Shown here: positions 17,232 to 25,678 of the stretch, in pieces | Position numbering within the stretch: position 1 is the stretch's first letter | Layout of the letters: each line of letters opens with the position of its first letter | Notes under the pieces: generated by a model | What the model was told of the DNA's origin: nothing | Databases searched by the model: none | The model's input: only the letters and a program-made list of their open reading frames with translations | Origin: Paenibacillus cellulosilyticus | GTDB taxonomy: Bacteria > Bacillota > Bacilli > Paenibacillales > Paenibacillaceae | Assembly: GCF_003182255.1 (NCBI RefSeq) | Contig: NZ_QGTQ01000033.1 | Coordinates: 1-64,000, forward strand | DNA: 64,000 nt | Reading direction: 5' to 3' | Made by a program: the position numbers and the translations under genes

Positions 17232-17687
17232 ATGACAAAATTTCTCGTAATCAAAAAAAGAAATATCCAGCTCCTTGGCGCCTTTCTCGTCGTGACCCTG
17301 CTTGCTGTCGTCGTGTGGCGCGTTCAACTGACCAAAGTTGAGCCTGCTGCGGCTGCGCCAACGGCTGGTACGCAGGTGTTCACGCTCGTGACGGGAGAGT
17401 TCGAGACGAAGGACAAGAACGGCCAGATGCTTGAAGCCTATCGCTTCGACCCAGGCTCGATCGTTGTGAAGAAAGGCGTGCCCGTCGAGCTGCGCATTAT
17501 CGGCATTAGCGGCGACACGCACCCATTCGTCATCGAGGGACTTGGCCTGAAGGGCGAAGTGAAGAAAGGCGAAACGACCGTTGTCCGTTTCACCGCAGAG
17601 CAAGCTGGAACGTATGAAATCAGGTGCCTGACGCACGCAGATATGCGGAGCGACGGACCGATGGTTGGGTATATTTTCGTCCAGTAG
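17232..17687 (+). CDS. Membrane-anchored cupredoxin-domain protein
   Basis: 151 residues. An N-terminal anchor (about residues 12-30) is followed by an Ala/Pro linker and a single cupredoxin domain. Type I copper ligands are visible as His97 (SGDTHPF), then Cys132, His135 and Met138 in RCLTHADM. GGAGGAGAAG lies before the ATG. It would face the cell surface and carry electrons or bind copper. It stands alone, divergent from the DedA gene, so its partner is not indicated. Confidence 0.88.
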   Translation: MTKFLVIKKRNIQLLGAFLVVTLLAVVVWRVQLTKVEPAAAAPTAGTQVFTLVTGEFETKDKNGQMLEAYRFDPGSIVVKKGVPVELRIIGISGDTHPFVIEGLGLKGEVKKGETTVVRFTAEQAGTYEIRCLTHADMRSDGPMVGYIFVQ

Positions 17688-17793
17688 TTTGGTGGATGGG
17701 TGAAAAATATCGTCCGCACCGTTCAACGTTCAGGCTAGTGTCCGCATCCTAAATTAGTGCATACGATAGCCGTAGAGAGGAGGCGGTTGTCGT

Positions 17794-18105
17794 ATGAAGC
17801 CCACGAACGAGAAGCATTCTACCGGGTACCCGACCGCTCGCAAAATTAAGAGAGCTTGCAGCAACGAATTGTATCGCACCGCCAAGCGGCTGAACAAGTG
17901 GATTCCGAAGGAGAAGCAGGAGGAAGCTGAGAAGCTTTACTTCAAGAAGGTAGCGCTTAATCTCCCTTGGATTCATGAGAATCAAAGCAATCGTAAAGTA
18001 TTATCCGACTGGTGGGACGAGAATGTCAGCGCCGAAATCGCCGAGTTGTGGGAGGTTGACCGCACGGCGCTGTGCGAGGCGTTCCGACACGCTTTTGGCG
18101 GCTAG
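17794..18105 (+). CDS. Small basic hypothetical protein
   Basis: 103 residues starting at MKPTNEKHSTGYPTARKIKR, with GGAGG 10 nt before the ATG. It is Lys/Arg-rich at the N-terminus and Trp-rich in the middle (NLPWIHENQ, LSDWWDENV). No membrane segment or known motif is seen. I do not recognise the family. Its TAG stop is shared, within a CTAG palindrome, with the stop of the converging membrane-protein gene. Confidence 0.75.
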   Translation: MKPTNEKHSTGYPTARKIKRACSNELYRTAKRLNKWIPKEKQEEAEKLYFKKVALNLPWIHENQSNRKVLSDWWDENVSAEIAELWEVDRTALCEAFRHAFGG

Positions 18106-19568
18106 GAAGCTTGTAGGACGCTTCGCGAATCTGCTTGGGCGGCTTGAGCGTTAATTCCGTACCCTGCAATCGCGAACAGCAGCAGCCACCAGCTGCCATA
18201 GCTCATATCGAAATCAATTGCCGCGTGCAGCAGCATGGCGAGCATAGGTGCTAGCAGAAGGCGCTGCTCGCCCGTGCGCCAGATAGCAGTAAGCAGTGCG
18301 CCGAGCATCAGCAGCACTAGCGATAATCCAAGCAGGCCATGATTGAGCAAAATGTCGAGGTACCCGCTGTGTACCTCGTAGATGCCGAATCGTGGGCCTG
18401 CGAGCTGCCGCCAGGTGTCACCGCCGCGGCCAAGTAGAGGCGCTTCCCGCCATAGGCGAAGCGCCTCTTGGTATAGAGACGCGCGCGAAGCCGCCGTCTC
18501 GTAATGCGCGCCGAGCCGCGCATACAGCTGCTGCGGTGGCAGCAGCGCCAGCGCGGCGAGGCCGGCTGCGAGCAGCATCGCGCTCGCAGCGATAGCGCGG
18601 CCCGGCCGCGCTGCGCCTTCGGCGAGCAGCCTGCTTCGCAGGGCTGCGAGGCCGATGGCGCTGGCTGCGAAGCAGCCAAGCAGCGCGGCGAGGCGAAGCG
18701 CCGCGGGAGGCGCCAGCGCGATGCGGCACGCGAGCGCGGCGCAGACGCTGGCCCAGCCTGCGCTGGCCAGCCATTGCGCGAGCCGGCGCCCGCGCAGCAG
18801 CAGGCAGCCGGCGGCGAAGCCTGCGATGCAGGCGAGCCCGGCGCCGCGCGACTCGGCGAGCAGCAGCGTAAGCAGCAGTGGCGCAGGCAAGCTGACGGCT
18901 GCCAGCTTCATAAGCGGATGCGCCGAACGGGCTGGTCCTACCGCTAGCAGCAGTAGCAGCATGGCCGCAGCGAAGATGCCCTGTGCATTGGGATATTGCA
19001 AGAAGCCAGACAGCCTTACGCCCATGCTCGCTACGCGTATATCAGATTCAGCCAGCAGAAACCCATCCGATAACGGAGACGGAAGCATGCCAAACCACCC
19101 CGCAATCGTCACAGGTCCGATCAGTACCCCTGAAGTCACAAGCACGCTGATCCGAGTGATTGAAATGGTCCTAGTCGTCTTCCGACGCTGCAGATCATAT
19201 AACAACAGGCCTGCTAGTCCTATAACACCGAGCCATCGAATGCACGCCTCTGCCACAGCAGCCCTATCCAAGGACTGACTCATAGCGAGCTGACTTAGGC
19301 TGCATAAGGCAAGCCCAAATAGACTGAACCATACAGCAGAGGTCAGTTGGTCATGTTCGCTGTCATCTACTTCTAGTCTACGATGATCGCTGCTCCAAAT
19401 CCCTGCAATTGCTAGCCACGCCGAACAAAGGACAACTAGCAACGAGAACAAAGCCGCTGCATCATCATCATACAAGCCCGTATGAATAATAGCCGTTCCC
19501 GCTGCTACTGCCGCCATCCCAGCAGCTGCCCCTTGTGCGAACCTGCCCCCGCTGCCATTCTCAAGCAC
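18102..19568 (-). CDS. O-antigen ligase-like polytopic membrane protein
   Basis: About 488 residues from the GTG at 19568 (AGAGGTGAT upstream); longer starts up to 19661 lack a ribosome site. Some 11-12 hydrophobic segments are seen. A large loop carries the Wzy_C-type stretch RASLYQEALRLWREAPLLGR followed by YEVHSGYLDILLNHGLLGL, typical of O-antigen ligase/polymerase family proteins. These join or polymerise surface sugars. No glycosyltransferases are near, so the substrate is open. The middle of the gene (18400-18900) is strikingly GC-rich, giving Ala/Arg/Leu runs unlike its neighbours. Confidence 0.8.
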   Translation of the reverse strand: MLENGSGGRFAQGAAAGMAAVAAGTAIIHTGLYDDDAAALFSLLVVLCSAWLAIAGIWSSDHRRLEVDDSEHDQLTSAVWFSLFGLALCSLSQLAMSQSLDRAAVAEACIRWLGVIGLAGLLLYDLQRRKTTRTISITRISVLVTSGVLIGPVTIAGWFGMLPSPLSDGFLLAESDIRVASMGVRLSGFLQYPNAQGIFAAAMLLLLLAVGPARSAHPLMKLAAVSLPAPLLLTLLLAESRGAGLACIAGFAAGCLLLRGRRLAQWLASAGWASVCAALACRIALAPPAALRLAALLGCFAASAIGLAALRSRLLAEGAARPGRAIAASAMLLAAGLAALALLPPQQLYARLGAHYETAASRASLYQEALRLWREAPLLGRGGDTWRQLAGPRFGIYEVHSGYLDILLNHGLLGLSLVLLMLGALLTAIWRTGEQRLLLAPMLAMLLHAAIDFDMSYGSWWLLLFAIAGYGINAQAAQADSRSVLQAS

Positions 19569-19658
19569 TCGCCATATCACCTCTTGCAATGCGTATATGC
19601 AGCACATACGATGCAGTATTGCCTTTCTAGACTGAGGCGAAACAAGCAGCACCCAAAC

Positions 19659-19696
19659 CAAAAAAAGAAGCCGCTCATGAATCTGAGCGGCTTGTC
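19659..19696 (-). terminator. Terminator of the PilZ gene
   Basis: AAGCCGCTC and GAGCGGCTT arms overlap the PilZ stop codon and are followed on the minus strand by CTTTTTTTGG. Confidence 0.85.
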
Positions 19697-20499
19697 TTAT
19701 TATTTTTCTTCAACTGCAGTCGACGATTCGTATAGAACATGCTGACTTGCTCGCGGAGAATATAGGCTCGAAGAGCCCTTTGCTCCTTCTCCTCCATACC
19801 CTCGAAGCGAGCACCGTAATATTTGCCTTCCGGCGTCGTCTGCGATCGAACGATGGAGAGCGCGCATCGAATGACGCGTTGACCATCGATCCGAAGCTCA
19901 ACTTCAACATTCTCACCCGTCATAAGCGGCACTGCAGGCTGCTCAATTAAGAAACCGATACCCGAGTTGCTGATGTTGCGAATTCGAATAGATGTGCCTT
20001 CCCATTCGTCCAGCTCAACGCCTGCGTCATGAAACAGCTCGTCCAATTCAGCAAGCAGATCGTCTGAGACAAGGCCTGCATTCGCAGGAGCTATTAAATC
20101 TGTAATCTTCGGTGCAGCCTTCACTTTCTGCCCTTCTCGTGGAAGCCGCAGTATACCGGTTGCCGCCACTTCAACGCGCGGACTCTCCCGCTTCTCAACG
20201 AATTGGAATGCACGCGGAGGAAAAATAACTGCAATCGAACCTTCATCCTTGCCTATAATCGTTGATTGGAGGCGGTGAATGCCCATAGGAGAATAAAAAG
20301 TTAGCTGCACCGAATCACCTAGCTCGAAACGCTTGTATTCATTCAGATCAATGCCTAGCAGTTCACCTTCCACATAAGTAGAGATGCCCGTCGTAACATA
20401 GTCCTGCTTCTCAACGATCGTTCTGCTATGTACAAGCGCCTTCGGTGCAATCAACTCTTTATCCTTCTTGTGAAGCTCTTGTCCGCTCCTAATCGCCAT
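19675..20499 (-). CDS. PilZ-domain c-di-GMP receptor (YcgR/YpfA-like)
   Basis: 274 residues. The N-terminal YcgR-like domain (about 15-100) is followed by a C-terminal PilZ domain. The c-di-GMP contacts are visible: RESPR (RxxxR, Arg104 and Arg108) and NISNSG (NxSxxG, from Asn175). A 40-residue insert lies between them. Homologues act as flagellar brakes or regulate surface traits when c-di-GMP is high. The gene is behind a c-di-GMP riboswitch with its own terminator and follows GGDEF and HD-GYP genes, so both its expression and its activity should respond to the messenger. Confidence 0.93.
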   Translation of the reverse strand: MAIRSGQELHKKDKELIAPKALVHSRTIVEKQDYVTTGISTYVEGELLGIDLNEYKRFELGDSVQLTFYSPMGIHRLQSTIIGKDEGSIAVIFPPRAFQFVEKRESPRVEVAATGILRLPREGQKVKAAPKITDLIAPANAGLVSDDLLAELDELFHDAGVELDEWEGTSIRIRNISNSGIGFLIEQPAVPLMTGENVEVELRIDGQRVIRCALSIVRSQTTPEGKYYGARFEGMEEKEQRALRAYILREQVSMFYTNRRLQLKKNNKTSRSDS

Positions 20500-20601
20500 G
20501 AATCTAAACCCTCCCTATGTTGGATAGCACTCGATTACATTTCTCACTGACACGTAATGTAACGAATTGGTCCGAAAACAAGCAAACAAAAAAAGCCGCA
20601 T

Positions 20602-20642
20602 TCAAAAAAAGAAGCCGCTCCAAATCTGCCTGCAAGGGAGCG
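20602..20642 (-). terminator. Riboswitch-controlled terminator before the PilZ gene
   Basis: On the minus strand CGCTCC and GGAGCG arms are followed by GCTTCTTTTTTTG. The 5' arm shares bases with the 3' strand (TTCG) of the likely P1 helix of the aptamer just upstream. The two structures should therefore compete. Confidence 0.7.
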
Positions 20643-20740
20643 AATTCGGTAACCAGGCTGCCAAACGCTGCGCTTCGCAGGTATTAGGCCCTATGGCTTT
20701 GCGTCCTTGCCTTTCGACAAGTTTGCTATTATCGTTCGTT
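20643..20740 (-). ncRNA. c-di-GMP-I (GEMM-I) riboswitch
   Basis: The minus strand reads, in order, AGCAAAC, a CTTGTC-GAAA-GGCAAG hairpin, GGACGCAAAGCC, GGGCCTAA, a CTGCG-AAG-CGCAG hairpin, GGCAGCC and GGTTACCG. This matches the class I aptamer (the V. cholerae Vc2 layout) element for element, including the GAAA tetraloop, its receptor side and the core GACGCAAAGCC. It lies between the HD-GYP stop and the PilZ gene, with a terminator as expression platform. Whether ligand turns the gene on or off cannot be settled by eye. Confidence 0.92.
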
Positions 20741-20774
20741 GTCCTCGTATTCAGTTAGTCCGTGCTGGTTACCG

Positions 20775-21857
20775 TTATAACTCTTCAACAATCAATATGC
20801 TTACTTCGTTCTTCAGATCAATCTCATACGGATTAGAAGGGCGAGTTCCGTCCGGCTCCTCCACAACCCGCACTTTCGGGCGATGAACGGCGAGTGAATT
20901 GTTCGCGGAAACGACTGCAATCTGTCCTGTACTCAATCGGACAGTCGTCGCAATTGGATAAACCGAGATGTGCTTGCAGAACAGCTTGACCAATTCGAAA
21001 TCGAAATACGTATTCCCGGCGGCAAATAAAAACTCAATCGCCTCCGACGGTGTGTAACGTTTGCGATGCGGCCTTGGCGATGTCAACGCATCATAGGTAT
21101 CTGCCAGCCCTACGATCTGGGCGTACAGATGGATCTCATCACGCTTGAGCCCCCTTGGGTAACCCGATCCATCAAACCTCTCGTGATGTTGCAGCGCACA
21201 ATGCGCAGATAACAAGGAAAGGTCATGCTGCTTCCGGAGAATATCAAAACCGTCCGTCGTATGGCGCTCAATAATCGCTCGCTCTTGATCTGTCAGCGTA
21301 CCTTGCTTATTCAGAAGCTCTTTAGGTACCTTCGTCATCCCGACATCGAACAATAAAGCCCCTACCCCAAGCTCCTCTAATTGAATACGATTGTAGCCTT
21401 TCGCAATACCGATAATGCCTGAAAGAATAGCAACGTTAACTGAATGTTGGAACAAGTAAGCATCCGTAGTATGGATACTTGTCAAATTGACCATGACGTC
21501 GCCTCGCACCATCACGTCATTCAGAATCTCGCCGAACACCTGCCGCAGCTGGCGCCCCATCTCAGGAGCAACCGCTCTGCCCTTCATAAAATTCTGATCC
21601 TTCAAGTTCGCCATCGTCTGATAGACAGCATCCACTGCTTTTTGACGTGTTTTATCCGAAATTGCCTCTGGCGGTTCAAGGTCATCGGTAAAGGAGTCCT
21701 CAACGAACAGAATATCGATGCCAAGATTGCGAAGTCTGTCTATAAACCGTTCGTTCAGTTCAACGCCCACGCCTAGGAGAACATTCCCATTGTCCTGCAA
21801 GATCGGCTTCGCCAGCCTCTCACCAGGCTTAATCTGATGAATGTTTACCTTCTTCAT
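20775..21857 (-). CDS. HD-GYP domain protein with altered HD motif
   Basis: 360 residues. An N-terminal DUF3391-like region (about 1-90) precedes an HD-GYP domain. Ligand His138, HTTDGFDIL (His199), HHERFDGSGYPRGL (224-237) and the ADTYDALTS segment are intact. The central motif, normally LLHDIGK, reads LLFDVGM: Phe170 replaces the metal-binding His and Met replaces the Lys. It may bind but not cleave c-di-GMP, or use a different metal site. It lies between the GGDEF gene and the c-di-GMP riboswitch on the same strand, which ties it to this messenger. Confidence 0.9.
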   Translation of the reverse strand: MKKVNIHQIKPGERLAKPILQDNGNVLLGVGVELNERFIDRLRNLGIDILFVEDSFTDDLEPPEAISDKTRQKAVDAVYQTMANLKDQNFMKGRAVAPEMGRQLRQVFGEILNDVMVRGDVMVNLTSIHTTDAYLFQHSVNVAILSGIIGIAKGYNRIQLEELGVGALLFDVGMTKVPKELLNKQGTLTDQERAIIERHTTDGFDILRKQHDLSLLSAHCALQHHERFDGSGYPRGLKRDEIHLYAQIVGLADTYDALTSPRPHRKRYTPSEAIEFLFAAGNTYFDFELVKLFCKHISVYPIATTVRLSTGQIAVVSANNSLAVHRPKVRVVEEPDGTRPSNPYEIDLKNEVSILIVEEL

Positions 21858-21931
21858 TCTAAGTTCCCGCCTTCTTCATGCCAAAAAATATAGAGCGCAT
21901 TCATATTGTACCATGACGTATTGCCTACTGA

Positions 21932-23740
21932 CTACGTACTCGCGTTAATCGATTCATCATTTTGATATTCGATATTCGTACGAAAGTGTCGACAAACAAC
22001 TTGATTGCGGCCTGCATGCTTTGCTACGTACAACGCCTCATCCGCCGATGCGAATAACTGCCTCAAGTAGGCCGCAGATTCGATCACATTCTCGGGCTGA
22101 ACCGCTTCGTCTGCGACAACGCCCATGCTGATCGTAACTGACAACTTCTTGGTGCTTCCTGCTTGGTGATGCGCATGGTCAGTTTCTCTCCCCGCTGCCG
22201 CCTCACGTTCAGCCGGTCCGTTCCACTTCATTCCTTCATCGTTCCAGAACAGTTCACTGCGCTCCACCGCAGAACGAATTCGTTCTGCCGCTTCAGCCGC
22301 AAGTTTCATGTCAGCACCCGGCATATACACCGTAAACTCTTCTCCGCCATATCTGGCCAACACATCATTGGGACCTAGCATACCTCGAATTGTATCAGCC
22401 GTTTGGACTAGGACCATATCCCCAACCAAATGACCGTACGTGTCGTTCACATTCTTGAACAGGTCAATGTCGAACAATAACACGGAAACCGGCTTGCCAA
22501 TCATCGCAAGTGATGGCAGCTCACTCTCCAGCCTGCTGAGCAGGTACCGACGATTGAAACAGCCCGTCAAGCTGTCGATAACCGCCATGCGTTCCAGCTT
22601 ACGGTTCGCTGCGGACAGCTCATCCTGCATCATCAGCAGTTCCTGGTTCTGATCCTGCAGCGTCTCATTCTGCCGCCTCGTCTCCTCCATAAGCAGCCGA
22701 TAATCGGTTACGTCCTGGATCGTTATAATTCGCCCTGCCGTCTCGTCATTGTTCGCTTTGATCGGGGCAGACGCAATGACTACATGACGCTTCGCTGTCG
22801 TAAACGACGGAACGAGCACCTCCATCTCCAGACGCTCTGGAGAATTCGCTTCATGCCATTCAATAAACAGCTCCGATTGCTCCGATACAGCCCGCATTGT
22901 GCTAAGCATGACCCTAATATCGAATTTGTCCCCAACACGAAACGGCATAACCGGCTGCATAACACGGTTAATGTCAGCAACATTCCCCTGTTCATTGACA
23001 ACGATAATTCCCGAGGACATCGAGTTAAATACGTCCTGCTGAGCGAATTGCACAAGATCGAACAGCCGATTACGCTTGATCGCGATAACGAAATACAGAC
23101 CACTTAATGTCATACCCAACGACATTAGACCCGGTACAACATAACCAGTGAATTCGAATATAACGTTAACGCAAATGTCGATAACACCAAATAACAGAAA
23201 TAAGATTAAACCACGCAATGCCATCTGCACTTGTTTGCGCATTTGCACGACACAGCCACTGTGGTGAATAGCACCGCGCATGAGTTGAATCGCACGTGCC
23301 ATGTATCCGCAGAGAACCGCCACAAGCAGCCAGAAAAAAGGTCCGTAGTCGGCCTCTGTCAGCCGCGTCCCCGTCTCCTTTATAAACCAATGATAAGGGT
23401 TAATCATAACGGCTGCTGCGACTAGGATGGAAGGAATCGCACTTACGAATAACTTAAACCTACTGTACACATAAGATCTTCCTGTGAGGAAAACCGCGAA
23501 TACAAACCAACCGTAGCCCAGTACAGCCAAACAGACGTACATCATCTTCATAATGTACATCCGGTACTCCGGAGGGTCCGCCATATAGAGCACAGTCTGG
23601 CCCAGCGGCCAGTTCAGCATAAACATATGGAACAACAAATAAATTCGATGCAGCGTCGTAAACGATCCCCGCATGAATACGAGTACAAAAAGAGCAAGCA
23701 GGATCAAATAGTTGGCAAATTCAATCCAAACGCCAATCAT
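21932..23740 (-). CDS. 7TM-sensor / PAS / GGDEF diguanylate cyclase
   Basis: About 602 residues. An N-terminal histidine-kinase-type 7TM sensor (about 5-225) leads into a PAS-like domain (about 235-345), a short coiled coil and a GGDEF domain. The catalytic motif reads RYGGEEF near residues 462-468, with the nucleotide-binding DIDLFKNVNDTYGH ahead of it. The inhibitory RxxD site is replaced by GPND, so product inhibition is probably absent. The ATG at 23740 overlaps the stop of the methyltransferase gene by one base (TGATG), implying coupling. It should synthesise c-di-GMP in response to a membrane signal. Confidence 0.93.
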   Translation of the reverse strand: MIGVWIEFANYLILLALFVLVFMRGSFTTLHRIYLLFHMFMLNWPLGQTVLYMADPPEYRMYIMKMMYVCLAVLGYGWFVFAVFLTGRSYVYSRFKLFVSAIPSILVAAAVMINPYHWFIKETGTRLTEADYGPFFWLLVAVLCGYMARAIQLMRGAIHHSGCVVQMRKQVQMALRGLILFLLFGVIDICVNVIFEFTGYVVPGLMSLGMTLSGLYFVIAIKRNRLFDLVQFAQQDVFNSMSSGIIVVNEQGNVADINRVMQPVMPFRVGDKFDIRVMLSTMRAVSEQSELFIEWHEANSPERLEMEVLVPSFTTAKRHVVIASAPIKANNDETAGRIITIQDVTDYRLLMEETRRQNETLQDQNQELLMMQDELSAANRKLERMAVIDSLTGCFNRRYLLSRLESELPSLAMIGKPVSVLLFDIDLFKNVNDTYGHLVGDMVLVQTADTIRGMLGPNDVLARYGGEEFTVYMPGADMKLAAEAAERIRSAVERSELFWNDEGMKWNGPAEREAAAGRETDHAHHQAGSTKKLSVTISMGVVADEAVQPENVIESAAYLRQLFASADEALYVAKHAGRNQVVCRHFRTNIEYQNDESINAST

Positions 23741-24933
23741 CACTTTTCACCTTCGATTACCGGCCGAGGACGCCTCTCTTCACCCAGCGCCTTCTCCAAA
23801 TAAGGATCAATTGATAGCATATTGCGATATTGAACATACTCGTCCCATTTGCGACGCTTTACCGATTCCGGAACTGCTGCTGCCACTGCTCGAATAAGCA
23901 GGTTTTTCGGCGTGTGCTCAGGATCGATGAACTCGAGCATCTGCACTTTGTAGCCGACTGACTCAAGCAGCGCGCCGCGTGCCGCATCGGTTGCCAGCGC
24001 TGCGAACCGCTCTTTCAGCAGTCCGTGCGAGAGCAGCGGCTTCAAGCTGTCGTTCTCGATCTGTCGGAAGAGCTCATGCTGACAACAAGGCACAGACAAA
24101 ATGACTTGCGCTCCCCAACCGACCGCTTTCGCTAGCGCCGCATCCGTTGCCGTATCGCAGGCATGAAGCGTGACGACCATATCAGCAGAGGCCGTTTCGT
24201 CATACTCTGCAATATCGCCGACCATGAACTTCAACCCGTCGTAGCCAAGCTTGTCTGCCAGTGATTGGCAGAATGCAATGACATCCGCTTTCAAATCAAG
24301 ACCGACTACTTGCAGCTTGTACCCCTTCTCAATAACGAGCAGGTGATAAAGCGCAAACGTTAGGTACGACTTGCCACAGCCAAAGTCAATTACTTTGATT
24401 GGACGATCCGTCGGCAAATGAGGCAGTACATCCGTCACCATCTCCAAAAACCGATTAATCTGACGGTACTTGTCCATCCGGCTATCCTTCACTTTGCCTT
24501 CGGCAGTCATAATGCCGAGCTCTATTAAGAACGGGGCAGGTGCATCCAGCACGCGATTTTTTTTGCGATTATGGTCTACTGTATCAGCCGCTTGAGCCGT
24601 AGCCGGCTTCTTCAACACGGCAGCCTTCCCTTTCTTGCTGAACAAAATCTGATAGTCTGCTTCCTTCGTCTTCACCAGCGCCTGTCGGTACTGCGTTTCC
24701 AGCCGCTCAGCCATGCGCTCGCCCGCTTCTGCTATAGGCACATTCTCATGATTTGCTTTGTTCGGATAGTGGTACTCAAACTGAAAGTACAGCCCATCTT
24801 TCAATTGAACAGGACGAATCGTCGTGCGGCCCGGAGCATCTCCATCCTTGCGGCGAAGTTGACTGAGTGTCGCTTGCAGCACCAATCCTTCTTCCACCCA
24901 GCGCTTCAAATCTAATCGCCATTGTTCTTCCAT
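23740..24933 (-). CDS. Class I SAM-dependent methyltransferase
   Basis: 397 residues. A less conserved N-terminal half carries several Lys/Arg patches. The C-terminal Rossmann methyltransferase domain has motif I KVIDFGCGKSYLTFALYHLL, an acidic GLDLKADV motif II and VVTLHACDTATDAAL. This resembles the Methyltransf_32 group, often linked to RNA or protein targets; the substrate is unknown. Its end is fused by overlap to the GGDEF gene, and it lies 13 nt from the DUF6483-like gene, so it belongs to a four- or five-gene leftward run. Confidence 0.82.
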   Translation of the reverse strand: MEEQWRLDLKRWVEEGLVLQATLSQLRRKDGDAPGRTTIRPVQLKDGLYFQFEYHYPNKANHENVPIAEAGERMAERLETQYRQALVKTKEADYQILFSKKGKAAVLKKPATAQAADTVDHNRKKNRVLDAPAPFLIELGIMTAEGKVKDSRMDKYRQINRFLEMVTDVLPHLPTDRPIKVIDFGCGKSYLTFALYHLLVIEKGYKLQVVGLDLKADVIAFCQSLADKLGYDGLKFMVGDIAEYDETASADMVVTLHACDTATDAALAKAVGWGAQVILSVPCCQHELFRQIENDSLKPLLSHGLLKERFAALATDAARGALLESVGYKVQMLEFIDPEHTPKNLLIRAVAAAVPESVKRRKWDEYVQYRNMLSIDPYLEKALGEERRPRPVIEGEK

Positions 24934-24946
24934 AACGCTATTACTT

Positions 24947-25666
24947 TCACTCCTTCATTCGATCAAGCTCAGCTAGGCCAAGCTCCAGCTCTTCCCGAGG
25001 CAGCCCACCAGATTCAAGCTGTTCATCGGTCAATAACATTAAACGTGTATAGAAATCTTGCAGATCACTTGAACGGCCAACACCGTCTTCATACATCGCA
25101 TACAAATAGTTCTCTGCTTTATCGAACCAGCCTCTATTCTCAGCCGCGGCTGCGGCCAGCAACCCCGTGCTCCGCGGCAGCTTCGCGTTACCAAGCCTCT
25201 CCATGAGCAGCGCAGCCTCATCGGACTTAACAGACTGATCCGAATCTGTCTGATCTTCTGTCTCTAAAGCGGCGGCAGTTATACCAAGCTCTTCCGCCAG
25301 CACACTCACATGGGCTTGCTCCTCTACCTCAGCAGCTAAGTGCATATGCAGCGCTTTGGCTCTGAGTGAAACAGCTTCCGATTCACGCCCAAGCTCCTCC
25401 AGCGTGTCTGCCTCTGCAGACATCAGCGTACCAAGCGCACGAAGATCCTCCGGATCGGCAGTGCCTCGTTGACCAAGCATACTAATCAGATCGCCTGCAG
25501 ACAGCTTACGAGCAAGCTCGGGCTTCATTCGCAGCAGCTTCTCCAGCAGATCGCCAGACAACGCGAGCGCTTCTTCCTGCTTCTGCTGCTTGCGCAAGCC
25601 CATCATTTGCCCAAGCGTATCCGTCATACTCTCAATCAAACGCATCATATAGTCACGCTGAAGCAT
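24947..25666 (-). CDS. DUF6483-like helical protein
   Basis: 239 residues, mostly alpha-helical and TPR-like, strongly acidic and Leu/Glu-rich. It has the N-terminal pattern DYMMRLIESMTDTLGQMMGL. It has no signal peptide or catalytic motif. It looks like the DUF6483 family of Paenibacillaceae, whose function is unknown; I hold that name loosely. GGAGGGGACC precedes the ATG. The hydrolase gene ends 12 nt upstream, so the two are in one transcript. Confidence 0.7.
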   Translation of the reverse strand: MLQRDYMMRLIESMTDTLGQMMGLRKQQKQEEALALSGDLLEKLLRMKPELARKLSAGDLISMLGQRGTADPEDLRALGTLMSAEADTLEELGRESEAVSLRAKALHMHLAAEVEEQAHVSVLAEELGITAAALETEDQTDSDQSVKSDEAALLMERLGNAKLPRSTGLLAAAAAENRGWFDKAENYLYAMYEDGVGRSSDLQDFYTRLMLLTDEQLESGGLPREELELGLAELDRMKE

Positions 25667-25678
25667 TCGGGTCCCCTC

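Noticed and set aside
20567-20758. 63-codon plus-strand ORF
   Set aside because: It runs through the terminator and the c-di-GMP riboswitch in antisense and has no ribosome site.
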